The notes under the pieces are model-generated. The model was not told where the DNA came from. It saw only the letters and a list, made by a program, of their open reading frames with translations, and did not search any database. The position numbers and the translations under genes are program-made. A DNA stretch of 64,000 nt from NCBI RefSeq assembly GCF_005233875.1, contig NZ_SZPZ01000001.1, positions 1,488,001 through 1,552,000 on the forward strand. Direction: 5' to 3'. Of this stretch, positions 1 through 8,879 are shown piece by piece; within the stretch, counting starts at the first letter, position 1; the number at the start of each line of letters is the position of its first letter. The DNA comes from Kribbella jiaozuonensis. Lineage in GTDB: Bacteria > Actinomycetota > Actinomycetes > Propionibacteriales > Kribbellaceae.

Positions 1-448
1 ACCCACCGCCGACCACCGTCACCGGAGCATCGCCAGGCAACTGGTCCAACCGGCCGCGCAGGAGTTGCGCAGGCTCGTACTCCGCGATGTCGAACGCGAA
101 CTCCGCCGCACCAGGCACCGACAGCGGAATCGCAGCCTTACTGCCGACCGCATAGATGAGGTAGTCGTAGTCCAGCGCTGCGCCCGACGCCAGCCGCACT
201 CGGCGGCCCGCGGTGTCGATGTACGTCGCGCTGTCCACGACCAACCGGATGCCCTCGCCGAGCAGGGTGCCGTAGTCGATCGTGGCGTCGCCGGTCCGCG
301 CGACGAACTGGTGCAGCCGGATTCGTTCGACGAACTTCGGGCGAGGATTGACCAACGTGATGTCGACATCCCCGCGCATCCGTAGGTGGTTCGCCGCGAG
401 TGTTCCGGAGTACCCGCCGCCGATGACGACGACCTTGTGTTCAGACAT
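1..448 (-). CDS. NAD(P)/FAD-dependent oxidoreductase, NDH-2-like (3' part outside window)
   Basis: This is the N-terminal ~149 residues of a flavoprotein disulfide-reductase-like enzyme, cut by the window edge. The start reads MSEHKVVVIGGGYSGTLAA, a Rossmann GxGxxG FAD-binding loop. It is followed by a segment like the FAD sheet (residues ~95-110, YDYLIYAVGS) and a second glycine motif at the cut end (VTVVGGG) where the NADH domain should begin. The ATG at 446-448 is preceded by a GAGAGG ribosome site. The gene is divergent from an ECF41-type sigma factor, and such sigma factors typically sit beside an oxidoreductase, a carboxymuconolactone decarboxylase or an epimerase, so this is probably its target. 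The substrate is unknown. Confidence 0.8.
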   Translation of the reverse strand, partial: MSEHKVVVIGGGYSGTLAANHLRMRGDVDITLVNPRPKFVERIRLHQFVARTGDATIDYGTLLGEGIRLVVDSATYIDTAGRRVRLASGAALDYDYLIYAVGSKAAIPLSVPGAAEFAFDIAEYEPAQLLRGRLDQLPGDAPVTVVGGG

Positions 449-502
449 GGTGAGTGTTCCTCTCGTTGTTCTCACCAGTCCGACCAGCGAGTCCGTCGGA
501 AC

Positions 503-514
503 GTGAGGCCTCAC
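503..514. promoter_or_regulatory. 12-bp perfect palindrome in the divergent sigma/oxidoreductase promoter
   Basis: GTGAGGCCTCAC reads the same on both strands and lies in the 95-bp gap between the oxidoreductase and the sigma factor gene. It could be an operator or part of two opposed promoters. It does not match well the TGTCACA/CGTC promoter described for ECF41 factors. Confidence 0.35.
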
Positions 515-543
515 ATTTCGCCGCGCTGTGTTGTCGTACGGGC

Positions 544-1401
544 ATGAACGAACGGCGCCAGCTGATGAATCTCGCCTACCGCCTGCTCGGCTCCCTGGCC
601 GATGCCGAGGACGTCGTCCAGGAGGCGTACGCCCGGTGGTACGCCATGTCCGCGCAGCAGCGGGACGCGATCGCGTCGCCGGGCGCGTGGCTGACGACGG
701 TCACCAGCCGGCTCTGCCTCACCCTGCTGTCGTCGGCCCGGGTGAGGCGCGAGACGTACGTCGGGGAGTGGATCCCTGAGCCGCTGCCGGAACCGACAAG
801 CCTCGATCCGGCCGACCGGGTCACGCTCGACGAGTCGGTGAACATGGCGTTCCTCGTCGTACTCGAGTCGATGACACCGGCCGAGCGCGTCGCGTTCATC
901 CTGCACGACGTGTTCCGGTACCCGTTCGCCGAAGTCGCCGAGATCGTCGGCCGCAGCCCGGCGGCCTGCCGTCAGCTGGCCTCCTCGGCCCGCCGCCGCA
1001 TCCGCGACTCGCAGGCGCCCGCGACGCCGGCCGCCCGGCAGGCGCAGATCATCAGGGAGTTCAAGCAGGCCTGGGAGGCCCAGGACATCGAGGCTCTGGT
1101 CGGCCTGCTCGACCCCGATGCCACCGTGGTCGCCGACAGCGGCGGCCTGGTCAGCGCCGTACTCGGGCCGATCGAGGGGGCCGAGCGGATCGCGCGCTCG
1201 ATGCTGAAGTTCGCCGGCAAGCTCCGGGAGTTGACGATCGTCGAACGGACGGTCAACGGGCAGCCCGGGCTGGTCGCGCAGCAGGACGGCGTGACTGTGA
1301 CGGTGTACGCGTTCGAGGTCGTCGGGGACCGGATCAAGCACATCTGGGGTGTCCGCAACCCCGGCAAGCTCCGGCCCTGGTTTCGCGACAACGTGAGCTG
1401 A
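544..1401 (+). CDS. ECF41-type RNA polymerase sigma factor (SigJ-like)
   Basis: A 285-residue alternative sigma factor. Region 2 is at residues ~5-70 (MNLAYRLLGSLADAEDVVQE) and region 4 at ~120-165 (PAERVAFILHDVFRYPFAEVAEIVG). The C-terminal ~110 residues form the SnoaL-like extension that defines the ECF41 group. In that group the extension carries a DGGGR-like and an NPDKL-like motif; here these appear as DSGGL and NPGKL near the end. The extension tunes core polymerase binding in place of a separate anti-sigma factor, and none is seen here. I chose ATG 544 because the MNERRQLMNLAYRLLGS start matches the family; 90 upstream nt are also open but lack sigma sequence. The partner is probably the divergent flavoprotein. 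Confidence 0.88.
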   Translation: MNERRQLMNLAYRLLGSLADAEDVVQEAYARWYAMSAQQRDAIASPGAWLTTVTSRLCLTLLSSARVRRETYVGEWIPEPLPEPTSLDPADRVTLDESVNMAFLVVLESMTPAERVAFILHDVFRYPFAEVAEIVGRSPAACRQLASSARRRIRDSQAPATPAARQAQIIREFKQAWEAQDIEALVGLLDPDATVVADSGGLVSAVLGPIEGAERIARSMLKFAGKLRELTIVERTVNGQPGLVAQQDGVTVTVYAFEVVGDRIKHIWGVRNPGKLRPWFRDNVS

Positions 1402-1480
1402 CAGTTACTGTTTGACGGCGCATTGTCACCGAGTCATGGGTCGGCATCTTCCGCCGGAGCGGGCCCAAGGGGGTTCGCTC

Positions 1481-3025
1481 ATGAAGAAGGCTGTCTTGGC
1501 AGTTGTCACCGGTGCGGCCGTGGTCGCCGCGGCGCTGGTGCCGTCCGGCCCGGCTGTACAGGCCGCGACCGAGGCAGGTGCGCACAGCGCGCCGCGTGGA
1601 TTCGGCTCGGCGTTGTCGTCGGTGGAGCAGTTGTCGTGGCAGACGAACGCGAGCGTGAACGCGGTGGCCGTCGCGGGCAACCTGGTGTTCGCGGGTGGCC
1701 TGTTCACCCGGGTCCGGCCGCCGGGCAAGGCTCGTGGTGTCGGTGACGTGGCCCGGAAGTACTTCGTGGTGCTGAACCGGACGACCGGCGTACCGACGCG
1801 GTTCGCGCCGCAGGTCAACGGGCCGGTGTGGAGTGTCGACACGTCTCCCGACGGCCGGTGGGTTGTGATCGGCGGCGACTTCACCGTCGTCGACGGGGTG
1901 TCGCGGTCGCATGTCGCGATGTTCGACACTGCCACCGGCAAGCTCGTCACCGGGTGGGACCCGGTGGTCAACTTCCGGGTCGCGGCGGTGAAGATCACCG
2001 ACAAGACGGTCTACCTCGGCGGCTCGTTCGGCCTGGTGGACAAGATGACCCGCAACCGTCTCGCCGCGGTCAGGCTCGACACCGGCACGCTGCTGCCGTG
2101 GAGCCCGGACGCGAACGACGACGTCCACGCGATCGAGGTGTCCACCGACGGCGAGCGGGTGTTCGTCGGCGGCGGTTTCACCCGGATCGGCGGCCGGAAC
2201 GATCACGCGCTCGCGATGCTGAACGCGACGACCGGTGCGGTGCTCTCGATGCGCGCGGCCGGGGCGATCCCGGCGAAGACCGAGGGCTGCGACAGTCGGG
2301 TGAAGGACCTCGAAGTCCAAGGAAACAAGGTCTTCGCGTCCAACGCCGGTACGGGAAGCGTCAGCTGCTACGACGGCGTCCTCGCCGCGGACGCGACGAC
2401 CGGCAAGCTGATCTGGCAGAGCCACTGCCAGGGCGCGACCGAGGCGATCAAGGCGATCGGCAACTGGCTGTACAAGGGCTCGCACGCGCACAACTGCAGC
2501 GCGGACGGCGGCTTCCCCGACAAGACCGGGATGCACCACCTGCTCGTCTACAGCACGATCACCGGCAAGCTCGGCCCCTGGTTCCCGAACACGGACGCGG
2601 GTGGCGAGACTCTCGTCGGCCCGCTGGCGTTCGCGTCCGGCGGCAACGACCTGTGGGCCGGCGGCGATTTCACCGAGGTGAACGGCGTACCGCAGGAAGG
2701 TCTGACGCGATTCACCAGCGCCCCGGGCGGAGCCGCGCCGGCCCGACCGGCCGCGCCGAAGGTCGCCAGCGCGCGGGCCAACAAGGTGACGATCAGCTTC
2801 CCGACCGTGCTCGACCGCGACAACATCGCGCTGACCTACGTGCTCTACCGCGGCACGACGCGGATCGGTGCCTGGTCGCGCTCGTCGAACTCCTGGACCA
2901 AGCCGACCGTCACGACCGTCACCGACCCCGGCCTGTCCAGCGGCCAGAAACTGTCCTACCGCCTCGAGGTCAGCGACGGCCGCAACGTCCAGAAAAGCCC
3001 AGCGGCCACCGTCAAGGTCCGCTAG
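1481..3025 (+). CDS. secreted beta-propeller protein with C-terminal fibronectin-III-like domain
   Basis: A 514-residue exported protein. MKKAVLAVVTGAAVVAAALVPS is a signal peptide, likely cut after an alanine near residue 27. Residues ~50-420 hold about six degenerate repeats ending in GGxFTxV/GGDFT (for example VVIGGDFTVVDG, VFVGGGFTRIGG, LWAGGDFTEVNG), the pattern of delta-60/PQQ-like propellers. After an alanine/proline linker, residues ~430-514 resemble a fibronectin-III fold (ITFxYxVYRG, YRLEVSDG). ATG 1481 follows an AAGGGGG ribosome site. No catalytic motif is visible. It is probably an extracellular binding or scaffold protein. Confidence 0.7.
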   Translation: MKKAVLAVVTGAAVVAAALVPSGPAVQAATEAGAHSAPRGFGSALSSVEQLSWQTNASVNAVAVAGNLVFAGGLFTRVRPPGKARGVGDVARKYFVVLNRTTGVPTRFAPQVNGPVWSVDTSPDGRWVVIGGDFTVVDGVSRSHVAMFDTATGKLVTGWDPVVNFRVAAVKITDKTVYLGGSFGLVDKMTRNRLAAVRLDTGTLLPWSPDANDDVHAIEVSTDGERVFVGGGFTRIGGRNDHALAMLNATTGAVLSMRAAGAIPAKTEGCDSRVKDLEVQGNKVFASNAGTGSVSCYDGVLAADATTGKLIWQSHCQGATEAIKAIGNWLYKGSHAHNCSADGGFPDKTGMHHLLVYSTITGKLGPWFPNTDAGGETLVGPLAFASGGNDLWAGGDFTEVNGVPQEGLTRFTSAPGGAAPARPAAPKVASARANKVTISFPTVLDRDNIALTYVLYRGTTRIGAWSRSSNSWTKPTVTTVTDPGLSSGQKLSYRLEVSDGRNVQKSPAATVKVR

Positions 3026-3063
3026 CCTTGGCGGTCGACTAGAAGCCTTCGAGGAGTTGGGGA

Positions 3064-3081
3064 TGCCCGGTCAACCGGGCA
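3064..3081. terminator. short hairpin after the propeller gene
   Basis: TGCCCGG-TCAA-CCGGGCA gives a 7-bp stem with a 4-nt loop between the propeller gene and the MFS gene. There is no U-tract, so this is a weak terminator candidate. Confidence 0.35.
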
Positions 3082-3157
3082 CGCGCTGACCGCAACCGTC
3101 ATCGCGTGCCGCCTGCAGAGCATCGAGCGGCACTTTCCCCTGCCCTGGGAGTCTTCT

Positions 3158-4354
3158 GTGTCGCTGTGGACGCATCGTGACTTCGTTCGGCTCTGGATCG
3201 GCCAGAGTGCATCACAACTCGCAAGCTTCGCCGGTCAGGTGACCCTGCCGCTGGTCGCGGTCACCTCGCTCGGCGCCGGCGCCGCCCAACTCGGCGTACT
3301 GCGTGCCGTGCAACAACTTCCGATCCTGCTGTTCTCGCTGGTGGTCGGCGTACTGGTCGACCGTTGGCGGTTCCGGTCAGTGCTGGTGGCCGCGGATCTG
3401 GGTCGTGCGCTGGTGTTCGCGTCGGTCCCGCTCGGGCTGGGACTCGGCTTGTCGTTCCTGTACGCCGTGGGTTTCGCGGCCGGCGTGTTCACGGTCTGTT
3501 TCGATGTGGCATACCAGTCCGCGCTGCCGCGCCTGGTCGAGCGAGATCAGCTTGCCCAAGGCAACAGCATGCTCGAGACGACCCGGTCGGCCGCGCAGAT
3601 CTCCGGACCGGCGCTCGGCGGCGGCCTCGTGTCGCTGCTGACCGCGCCGCTCGCAGTACTCGCCAGCGCGGCGCTCTTCGCGTTCTCGAGTCTGTCTGTC
3701 GGCCGGATCAGCAACCGGACAACGACCGGAGTTCCACGGACAGGGGTACTGCGCCAGATCGGCGAAGGCCTGCGGATCGTGGCTCGTGACTCGTCGCTGC
3801 GGGCGATCGCGGCGGCGACCTGTGTGTACCAGTTCGGCTTCACCGCACTGACCACGGTCTACCTGCTCTTCCTGAGTCGGACCCTCAGCCTGCCGAGCGC
3901 AATCGTCGGTCTCGTACTCGCGTCCTTCGGCCCGGGTGTGCTGATCGGCTCGTTGCTCTCGGCCTGGCTGCCGAGACGCTTCGGCTACGGCCCGGTCGTG
4001 GTCTTCGCCGCCTTGGTCTCGGATCTAGTGATGCTCGTCACGTCGACACTGCGCGGCTCCGGACCGCTCACAGTCGCCGCTCTGGTCACGATCAACGTCC
4101 TGTACGGCGCTCTCAGCCAATCCGTCGACGTCGCGGTGACCGCCGTACGGCAACTCGTTACGCCGTTGGACGTCCAAGGCCGGGTCGTTGCCACGATCAA
4201 CTTTCTCGGACTGGGCCTGACACCGTTCGGAGCGTTGCTCGGCGGCGCACTCGCCGCAGCGGCCGGCGTCCGTACGGCGTTGCTCGTGGCGACGGTCTGG
4301 CTGTTCCTCTCGCCACTGTGTCTCACGCGGCTTCGACGTAGTCTGGCGCGGTGA
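3158..4354 (+). CDS. MFS transporter, EntS/macrolide-efflux-like
   Basis: A 398-residue polytopic protein with about 12 membrane helices. It begins WTHRDFVRLWIGQSASQLASFAG, the usual start of the EntS/MefA-type (MFS_3) exporters, and the cytoplasmic loop between helices 2 and 3 reads GVLVDRWRFRSVL (G-x3-DRxxR-like). The GTG at 3158 has a GGGAG ribosome site 6 nt upstream. The closest functional guess is efflux of a small hydrophobic molecule or siderophore. No neighbouring biosynthetic genes indicate a substrate. Confidence 0.82.
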   Translation: MSLWTHRDFVRLWIGQSASQLASFAGQVTLPLVAVTSLGAGAAQLGVLRAVQQLPILLFSLVVGVLVDRWRFRSVLVAADLGRALVFASVPLGLGLGLSFLYAVGFAAGVFTVCFDVAYQSALPRLVERDQLAQGNSMLETTRSAAQISGPALGGGLVSLLTAPLAVLASAALFAFSSLSVGRISNRTTTGVPRTGVLRQIGEGLRIVARDSSLRAIAAATCVYQFGFTALTTVYLLFLSRTLSLPSAIVGLVLASFGPGVLIGSLLSAWLPRRFGYGPVVVFAALVSDLVMLVTSTLRGSGPLTVAALVTINVLYGALSQSVDVAVTAVRQLVTPLDVQGRVVATINFLGLGLTPFGALLGGALAAAAGVRTALLVATVWLFLSPLCLTRLRRSLAR

Positions 4355-4373
4355 GATCACCCGTGAGCTACGC

Positions 4374-5138
4374 GTGACGGGGCCGGAGCAACTGGCTGTC
4401 GTCGGTGCTGGACTGGGCGCAGGCATTCTGACGTCGACCGTCGGGGTCGCGTCGTTGCTGAGCTTCCCGGTGCTGATCGCGTTGGGGATCCCGCCCGTGG
4501 TCGCGAACGCGTCGAACACGCTCGGCTTACTGCCGGGCGCGCTGAGTGGCGCGATCGGCTACCGGCGCGAACTGCGTGAGGTCCCACGAAGTCAGACGGT
4601 GGCGGTCGTGGTGATCTGTGCCGTCGGCGCGATCGGCGGTGCCGCACTGCTCCTGGCCCTGCCGTCGCGCGTGTTCGCGTCGGCAGCACCCTGGCTGATC
4701 CTCTTCACCTGCCTGATCGTCGGCGTACAGCCGTGGATCTCGAAGTGGCTGCGGGCCCGGTCCAACCATCCGCATGGCACTCAACGATCGATGTCACCGG
4801 CAACCACTCTGTTCACCGCACTGACGGGCGTGTACGGCGGTTACTTCGGCGCGGGTGCCGGCGTCATGATGATGGCCGTTCTCGGCCTCGGACTCGACCT
4901 GGAGCTCCGGATCGTCAACGGGCTCAAGACCCTCGCGCTCCTCGCCGCGAACCTCGTCGCCAGCATCATCTTCGTCTTCATCGCCGACCTCAACCTCGCC
5001 GCGTCCGGACTGCTCGCGGCCGGTTCCATCGTCGGCGGGTACGCCGGCTCCCACATCGGCCGCCGCCTCCCCGCCACCTTGCTGCGCGTCCTGATCGTGC
5101 TCGCCGGCGTGGTTGCCGCCGTACTGATGCTGCGCTAG
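4374..5138 (+). CDS. TSUP/TauE-SafE family permease
   Basis: A 254-residue membrane protein with the two-fold repeat typical of TauE/SafE anion exporters: AGILTSTVGVASLLSFPVLIALGIPPVVANASNTLG in the first half and GVYGGYFGAGAGVMMMAVLGLG...NGLKTLALLAAN in the second. The family moves sulfite, sulfoacetate or other sulfur-containing anions; the substrate here is unknown. It begins at GTG 4374, 19 nt after the MFS gene, so the two may share a transcript. Its stop codon lies in a CTAG shared with the stop of the convergent YdcF gene. Confidence 0.85.
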   Translation: MTGPEQLAVVGAGLGAGILTSTVGVASLLSFPVLIALGIPPVVANASNTLGLLPGALSGAIGYRRELREVPRSQTVAVVVICAVGAIGGAALLLALPSRVFASAAPWLILFTCLIVGVQPWISKWLRARSNHPHGTQRSMSPATTLFTALTGVYGGYFGAGAGVMMMAVLGLGLDLELRIVNGLKTLALLAANLVASIIFVFIADLNLAASGLLAAGSIVGGYAGSHIGRRLPATLLRVLIVLAGVVAAVLMLR

Positions 5139-6139
5139 ACGTGCTGCCAGATGGCCGCGGCGGCGATGAGTAGGCAGATGCCGCCATTGAGGTACGGGTG
5201 GCTGAAGAGGATCGCCACGAACTCGCGGATCGTTGCCGTCGGCCAGTAGTACGCGGCGGTCGGGGAGCCGATCACCTGACCGTTGACCTTGGCCTTGCGT
5301 GCCGTCATCGCGGCGCGGAACGCGTGGAAGTTGTTCGTCACGATCAGGCAGCGGTACTTCGGCGTACATGCGACCATCAACTCGCGGCTGAAAGTCAGGT
5401 TCTCCCAGGTGCTGGTCGACCGGTCCTCGCGCAGGATCGCCTCGTCCGGGACGCCGCGCTCGATCAGGTACGACGCCATCGCGTGCGACTCGGGCAGGTC
5501 CTCGTCGCGGCCTTGGCCGCCGGACGTGATCATCATCGGCGTACGGCCTCGGCTCAGCGCCCGTTCGTACACCTGCTTGCCGCGGTCCAGCCGGCTCGCG
5601 AGCAGCGGCGTGACCCGCGAGCCGCGCAGGCCGGCTCCGAGCACGATGACGAAATCGACCTTCCGGGACGAGCGGACCCGGCTGTAGACGAACGCGTACA
5701 CCAGGAAGCAGACGAACAGGAACGCGATATAGGTCAGCACCCCGATCAGCACCGAGCGCAGCGCTGCGAGCGGCTCCCAGCCGATCTTCTGCACCGCGAC
5801 GCTGAACACGACGAACCCGATGATGCCGAGCCCGGCGAGCAGCGAGAGCAGGTTCTTCGGCCGGCGGCCCTCCCGGCGCAGCATCGTGATGCCGTTGACG
5901 ACGAGGAACACCGCGAGCACGGCGATCGCCAGCGGGATGACGGCGAGGATGGCCAGCACCAGCCAGCGGGCCGCGGTGTTGTTGAAGGCGTCGACCACGA
6001 AGATCATCCCGATCCCCGCGAAGATCAGCGTCAGGACCAGGAAGATGCCGTTCTTGAACAGTCGCCGGTCCCGCAGGAAGCTGACCGCGAACACGACGAA
6101 CCAGAACGCGGCGGCGACGAAGGCGTACATCGGGCACAT
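5135..6139 (-). CDS. YdcF family protein (DUF218) with N-terminal membrane region
   Basis: A 334-residue protein. Residues 1-~155 contain about five hydrophobic helices (AFWFVVFAVSFL, FLVLTLIFAGIGMIFV, WLVLAILAVIPLAIAVLAVF and others). Residues ~160-320 are a DUF218 domain, with VIVLGAG, then SRLDRGKQVYE, then TSGGQGRDEDLPES and a REDRSTSTWENLTFS segment. The family includes SanA/ElyC-like envelope proteins with a nucleotide-binding-like fold. The start is ATG 6139 or ATG 6130; neither has a strong ribosome site. The 3' end overlaps the TauE gene by the four bases CTAG. Confidence 0.82.
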   Translation of the reverse strand: MCPMYAFVAAAFWFVVFAVSFLRDRRLFKNGIFLVLTLIFAGIGMIFVVDAFNNTAARWLVLAILAVIPLAIAVLAVFLVVNGITMLRREGRRPKNLLSLLAGLGIIGFVVFSVAVQKIGWEPLAALRSVLIGVLTYIAFLFVCFLVYAFVYSRVRSSRKVDFVIVLGAGLRGSRVTPLLASRLDRGKQVYERALSRGRTPMMITSGGQGRDEDLPESHAMASYLIERGVPDEAILREDRSTSTWENLTFSRELMVACTPKYRCLIVTNNFHAFRAAMTARKAKVNGQVIGSPTAAYYWPTATIREFVAILFSHPYLNGGICLLIAAAAIWQHV

Positions 6140-6212
6140 GAAATCACGGCGGCCTGACCAGAAGCTGGAACTCAGGGATTCGTGAGTGTCCGGCGTGTGC
6201 GAGGCTGACCGC

Positions 6213-7448
6213 ATGAGCAGCGTGACTAACTGGGCCGGCAACGTCAGGTTCGCCAGCGAGCTGCAGCGGCCTCGGTCCGTCGAGGAGCTGCAGGAGCTGG
6301 TCTCGGCGGCGGAGAAGGTGCGGGTGCTCGGCACCGGGCACTCGTTCAACCGCATCGCCGACAGCACCGGGGCGTTGGTGAGCGTCGCTGACCTGCCGTC
6401 GGAGATTGCTGTTGACGAGCGTGGGGTCACGGTCTCGGCCGGGCTGCGGTACGGCGAGATCACGGCCGCCCTGGAGGCTCAGGGGCTCGCGCTGCACAAC
6501 CTCGGTTCACTGCCGCACATCTCGGTGGCCGGGGCATGCTCGACCGGGACGCACGGCTCCGGGGATGGCAACGGCCCGCTGGCGGATGCGGTCAACGCGA
6601 TCACGTTCGTGGACGCTCGCGGCGAGCTCGTCACGCTGAACCGCGGTGACGAGGACTTCGCCGGGTCGATCGTCTCGCTCGGCGCGCTCGGGGTGACGGT
6701 GAGCCTGACGCTCGACGTACAACCGTCGTACCAGATCAGCCAGGTGGTGTACGACGGGTTGCCGGTGGAGCGGCTCGGGACGGACTTCGCCGAGGTGATG
6801 GGCAGCGCGTACAGCGTCAGCGCGTTCACCGACTGGGTCGACCCGGATGTGATGGTCTGGCGGAAGTCGCGTGATCTCAGCGCGCCCGCACCGGAGTGGC
6901 TGGGTGCTCATCTAGCGGACGGCGCGCGGCATCCGATCAAGGTGATGCCGGCCGACTACGCGACCCAGCAGGGCGGCGTACCGGGTCCTTGGAACGAGCG
7001 GCTGCCGCATTTCCGGCTCGAGTTCACCCCGAGCAACGGCGACGAGCTGCAGTCGGAGTACTTCGTGCCGCGCGATCGGGCGGCCGAGGCGTTCGAAGTA
7101 CTACGGGCCCTGGGCAACCTCTTCGCGCCGGTGATCCAGGTGTCCGAGGTACGGACGATCGCGGCCGACGAGCTGTGGTTGAGCCCGAGTCAGGGCCGGG
7201 ACACGGTCGCGCTGCACTTCACCTGGATCCAGGACGAGGCTGCGGTCCGCCCGGTCGTCGCTGCGATCGAGGAGGGTCTCGAGTCGCTCGACGTACGACC
7301 GCACTGGGGCAAGGTCTTCGCGGCCGACGCCGCGACGCTGGCCGAGCGCTACCCGCGGGTGAAGGACTTCATCGCGCTGGCCGCGAAGTACGACCCGGCG
7401 GGCAAGTTCCGTAACGAGTACCTCGACACGTTCCTGCCTACGCGCTGA
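6213..7448 (+). CDS. alditol (xylitol/sorbitol) oxidase, FAD-linked
   Basis: A 411-residue VAO-type flavoenzyme that matches remembered Streptomyces AldO closely along its length: VTNWAGN start, VRVLGTGHSFN, LPHISVAGACSTGTHGSG, SLGALGVTVSLTLD, RPHWGKVF, and DPAGKFRNEYL at the end. AldO oxidises the C1 hydroxyl of alditols with O2, giving an aldose and H2O2. His43 in GTGHSFN corresponds to the histidine that carries covalent FAD. ATG 6213 follows GAGG and a GAGGCT box. The 3' end overlaps the convergent Cache gene by 11 nt. It may supply aldoses from environmental sugar alcohols. Confidence 0.9.
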   Translation: MSSVTNWAGNVRFASELQRPRSVEELQELVSAAEKVRVLGTGHSFNRIADSTGALVSVADLPSEIAVDERGVTVSAGLRYGEITAALEAQGLALHNLGSLPHISVAGACSTGTHGSGDGNGPLADAVNAITFVDARGELVTLNRGDEDFAGSIVSLGALGVTVSLTLDVQPSYQISQVVYDGLPVERLGTDFAEVMGSAYSVSAFTDWVDPDVMVWRKSRDLSAPAPEWLGAHLADGARHPIKVMPADYATQQGGVPGPWNERLPHFRLEFTPSNGDELQSEYFVPRDRAAEAFEVLRALGNLFAPVIQVSEVRTIAADELWLSPSQGRDTVALHFTWIQDEAAVRPVVAAIEEGLESLDVRPHWGKVFAADAATLAERYPRVKDFIALAAKYDPAGKFRNEYLDTFLPTR

Positions 7449-8136
7449 GCTCGACCAGCGACAGGGGAAGATCCTCGACCCGGTACGCCGGGGCCGGGGT
7501 TCGCAGCAGCGTGCCGCCGACGTGGCGGGCGCTGTTGCTGAGCACGATCCGGCCCTGGTCGTTGACGATGGCAACCTTCCGGTGGGTGGCCCGCAGGCAC
7601 GGCAGGACCGCCTTCTCGAACGTGAAGACCCGGACGTCGGCCCCGGCCACGCCGACGAACCGGTCGCGGACGAGGACCGGCACGGTGAAGGTCAGCGTGT
7701 AGTCGTCGGTGCAGAGATAGTCGACGTACGGACCGGTGATGTGCCGGCGGCCGGTCCGCTGCGGTACGTCGTACCAGGGCAGGGCCGCGTAGTCGTAGAA
7801 GTTCTCGCCGCGCGGATCGGTGTCGACGATCAGCCGCTCGGTGACGCCGTTGCTGAGCATGAACCACTCGAGCCACCACTGGGCGTCGGCCAGTGCGTCG
7901 ATCGCCGCGACGAAGCCGGCGCCCTGGATCGATGAGCCCTGGTCCTCGAGCGCGGGCCGGACGAGCTCGATCACGCCGCCGAGGTCCGCCCGGCGGACGG
8001 TCGGCTGCCGGTCGAAGACGGCCGCCGTCGCCGCGCCGATCCGGTCCGCCAGCCCGAACGCCTCCCCGACCACGGACTCCACCAGCTCGAGCACCGTCTC
8101 GAGCCCGGCGTCGAGGGTCAAAGACTCTGTGCTCAT
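7438..8136 (-). CDS. soluble Cache-domain sensor protein
   Basis: A 232-residue protein without membrane segments or signal peptide. The middle and C-terminal parts carry Cache hallmarks: an N-terminal helix leading to FVAAIDALAD, then NFYDYAALPWYDVPQ, GPYVDYLCTDDYTLTFTVPV, and FVGVAGADVRV. Cache domains normally sit outside the cell in receptors and bind small ligands such as amines and amino acids. Here the domain is free-standing and predicted cytosolic. The ATG overlaps the stop of the upstream FadR-type regulator (ATGA), so the two are translationally coupled and may act together on the divergent polyamine operon. The ligand is inferred, not shown. Confidence 0.75.
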   Translation of the reverse strand: MSTESLTLDAGLETVLELVESVVGEAFGLADRIGAATAAVFDRQPTVRRADLGGVIELVRPALEDQGSSIQGAGFVAAIDALADAQWWLEWFMLSNGVTERLIVDTDPRGENFYDYAALPWYDVPQRTGRRHITGPYVDYLCTDDYTLTFTVPVLVRDRFVGVAGADVRVFTFEKAVLPCLRATHRKVAIVNDQGRIVLSNSARHVGGTLLRTPAPAYRVEDLPLSLVELSA

Positions 8137-8879
8137 GTGTCCTCCAACGCCAGTCTGAGGTCGATCAGCCGTGCCGTCGAGTCGGCCACCCGTTCCTCCG
8201 CGGCGGCGCGGGCCCCGTCGCCGTCGGTGCGGTCGATCGCGGCGACCACTTCGCGGCAACTCCGCACCGTCCGGCGGTGGCTGTCGTCGTCGCCGAACGC
8301 GAGCCAGAGCAACGTGCCGACCTCCGCCTGCAGGCTCACCTCGGCCCGGTAGAGCCGGGTCGACTGCGCGGTCGCGGCCACCTCGATATGGAACTGCGCG
8401 TCCGCCCGCCGGCGTCCGCCCAGTCCTTCGGCGTTCTCCAGGCCGTCGCAGACCGCGGTCAGTCGGCGTACGTCGTCCGGTGTCGCCCGCTCGGCCGCCA
8501 GCCGGGCTGCCGTCCCGGCGATCGCGCTGTAGTGGTCGCCGAGATCCCGCAGCTCCGCCAGGCTCAGCTCGGCCAGCCGGTCGCGGACGATCGCGGTCGA
8601 TATCTCCTGGTGGGCGCGGACGAAACTGCCGCCGCCGCGACCCCGCCGGGTGTCGATCAGACCGCGCTGCCGCAGCGCCGAGAGCGCCTCCCGGATCGTG
8701 GCGGTGGAGACGCCGAAGATGCCGGCCAGGTCGGTCTCGCCGGGCAGCTGCCCGGAGTCGGGGACCAGGCCGAGCGCGATCGCGTCGGTCAGCCGGCGGG
8801 CCACCAGTTCCGATCGGCTCAGCGTCTCCAGCGGTGCGAACACCGCGGCCGCGCCACTGCCGTAGAACCGCAGCGCCAT
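8133..8879 (-). CDS. FadR/GntR-family transcriptional regulator
   Basis: A 248-residue protein. The N-terminal winged helix (residues ~20-85: ELVARRLTDAIALGLVPDSGQLPGE, then FGVSTATIREALSALRQRGLI) is followed by an all-helical FCD effector domain (residues ~95-235) with the usual metal-binding histidine region (ADAQFHIEVA). It is transcribed divergently from the polyamine catabolism/transport operon, with 119 bp between starts, and is probably its ligand-controlled repressor. Its stop codon overlaps the start of the Cache-domain gene. Confidence 0.9.
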   Translation of the reverse strand: MALRFYGSGAAAVFAPLETLSRSELVARRLTDAIALGLVPDSGQLPGETDLAGIFGVSTATIREALSALRQRGLIDTRRGRGGGSFVRAHQEISTAIVRDRLAELSLAELRDLGDHYSAIAGTAARLAAERATPDDVRRLTAVCDGLENAEGLGGRRRADAQFHIEVAATAQSTRLYRAEVSLQAEVGTLLWLAFGDDDSHRRTVRSCREVVAAIDRTDGDGARAAAEERVADSTARLIDLRLALEDT

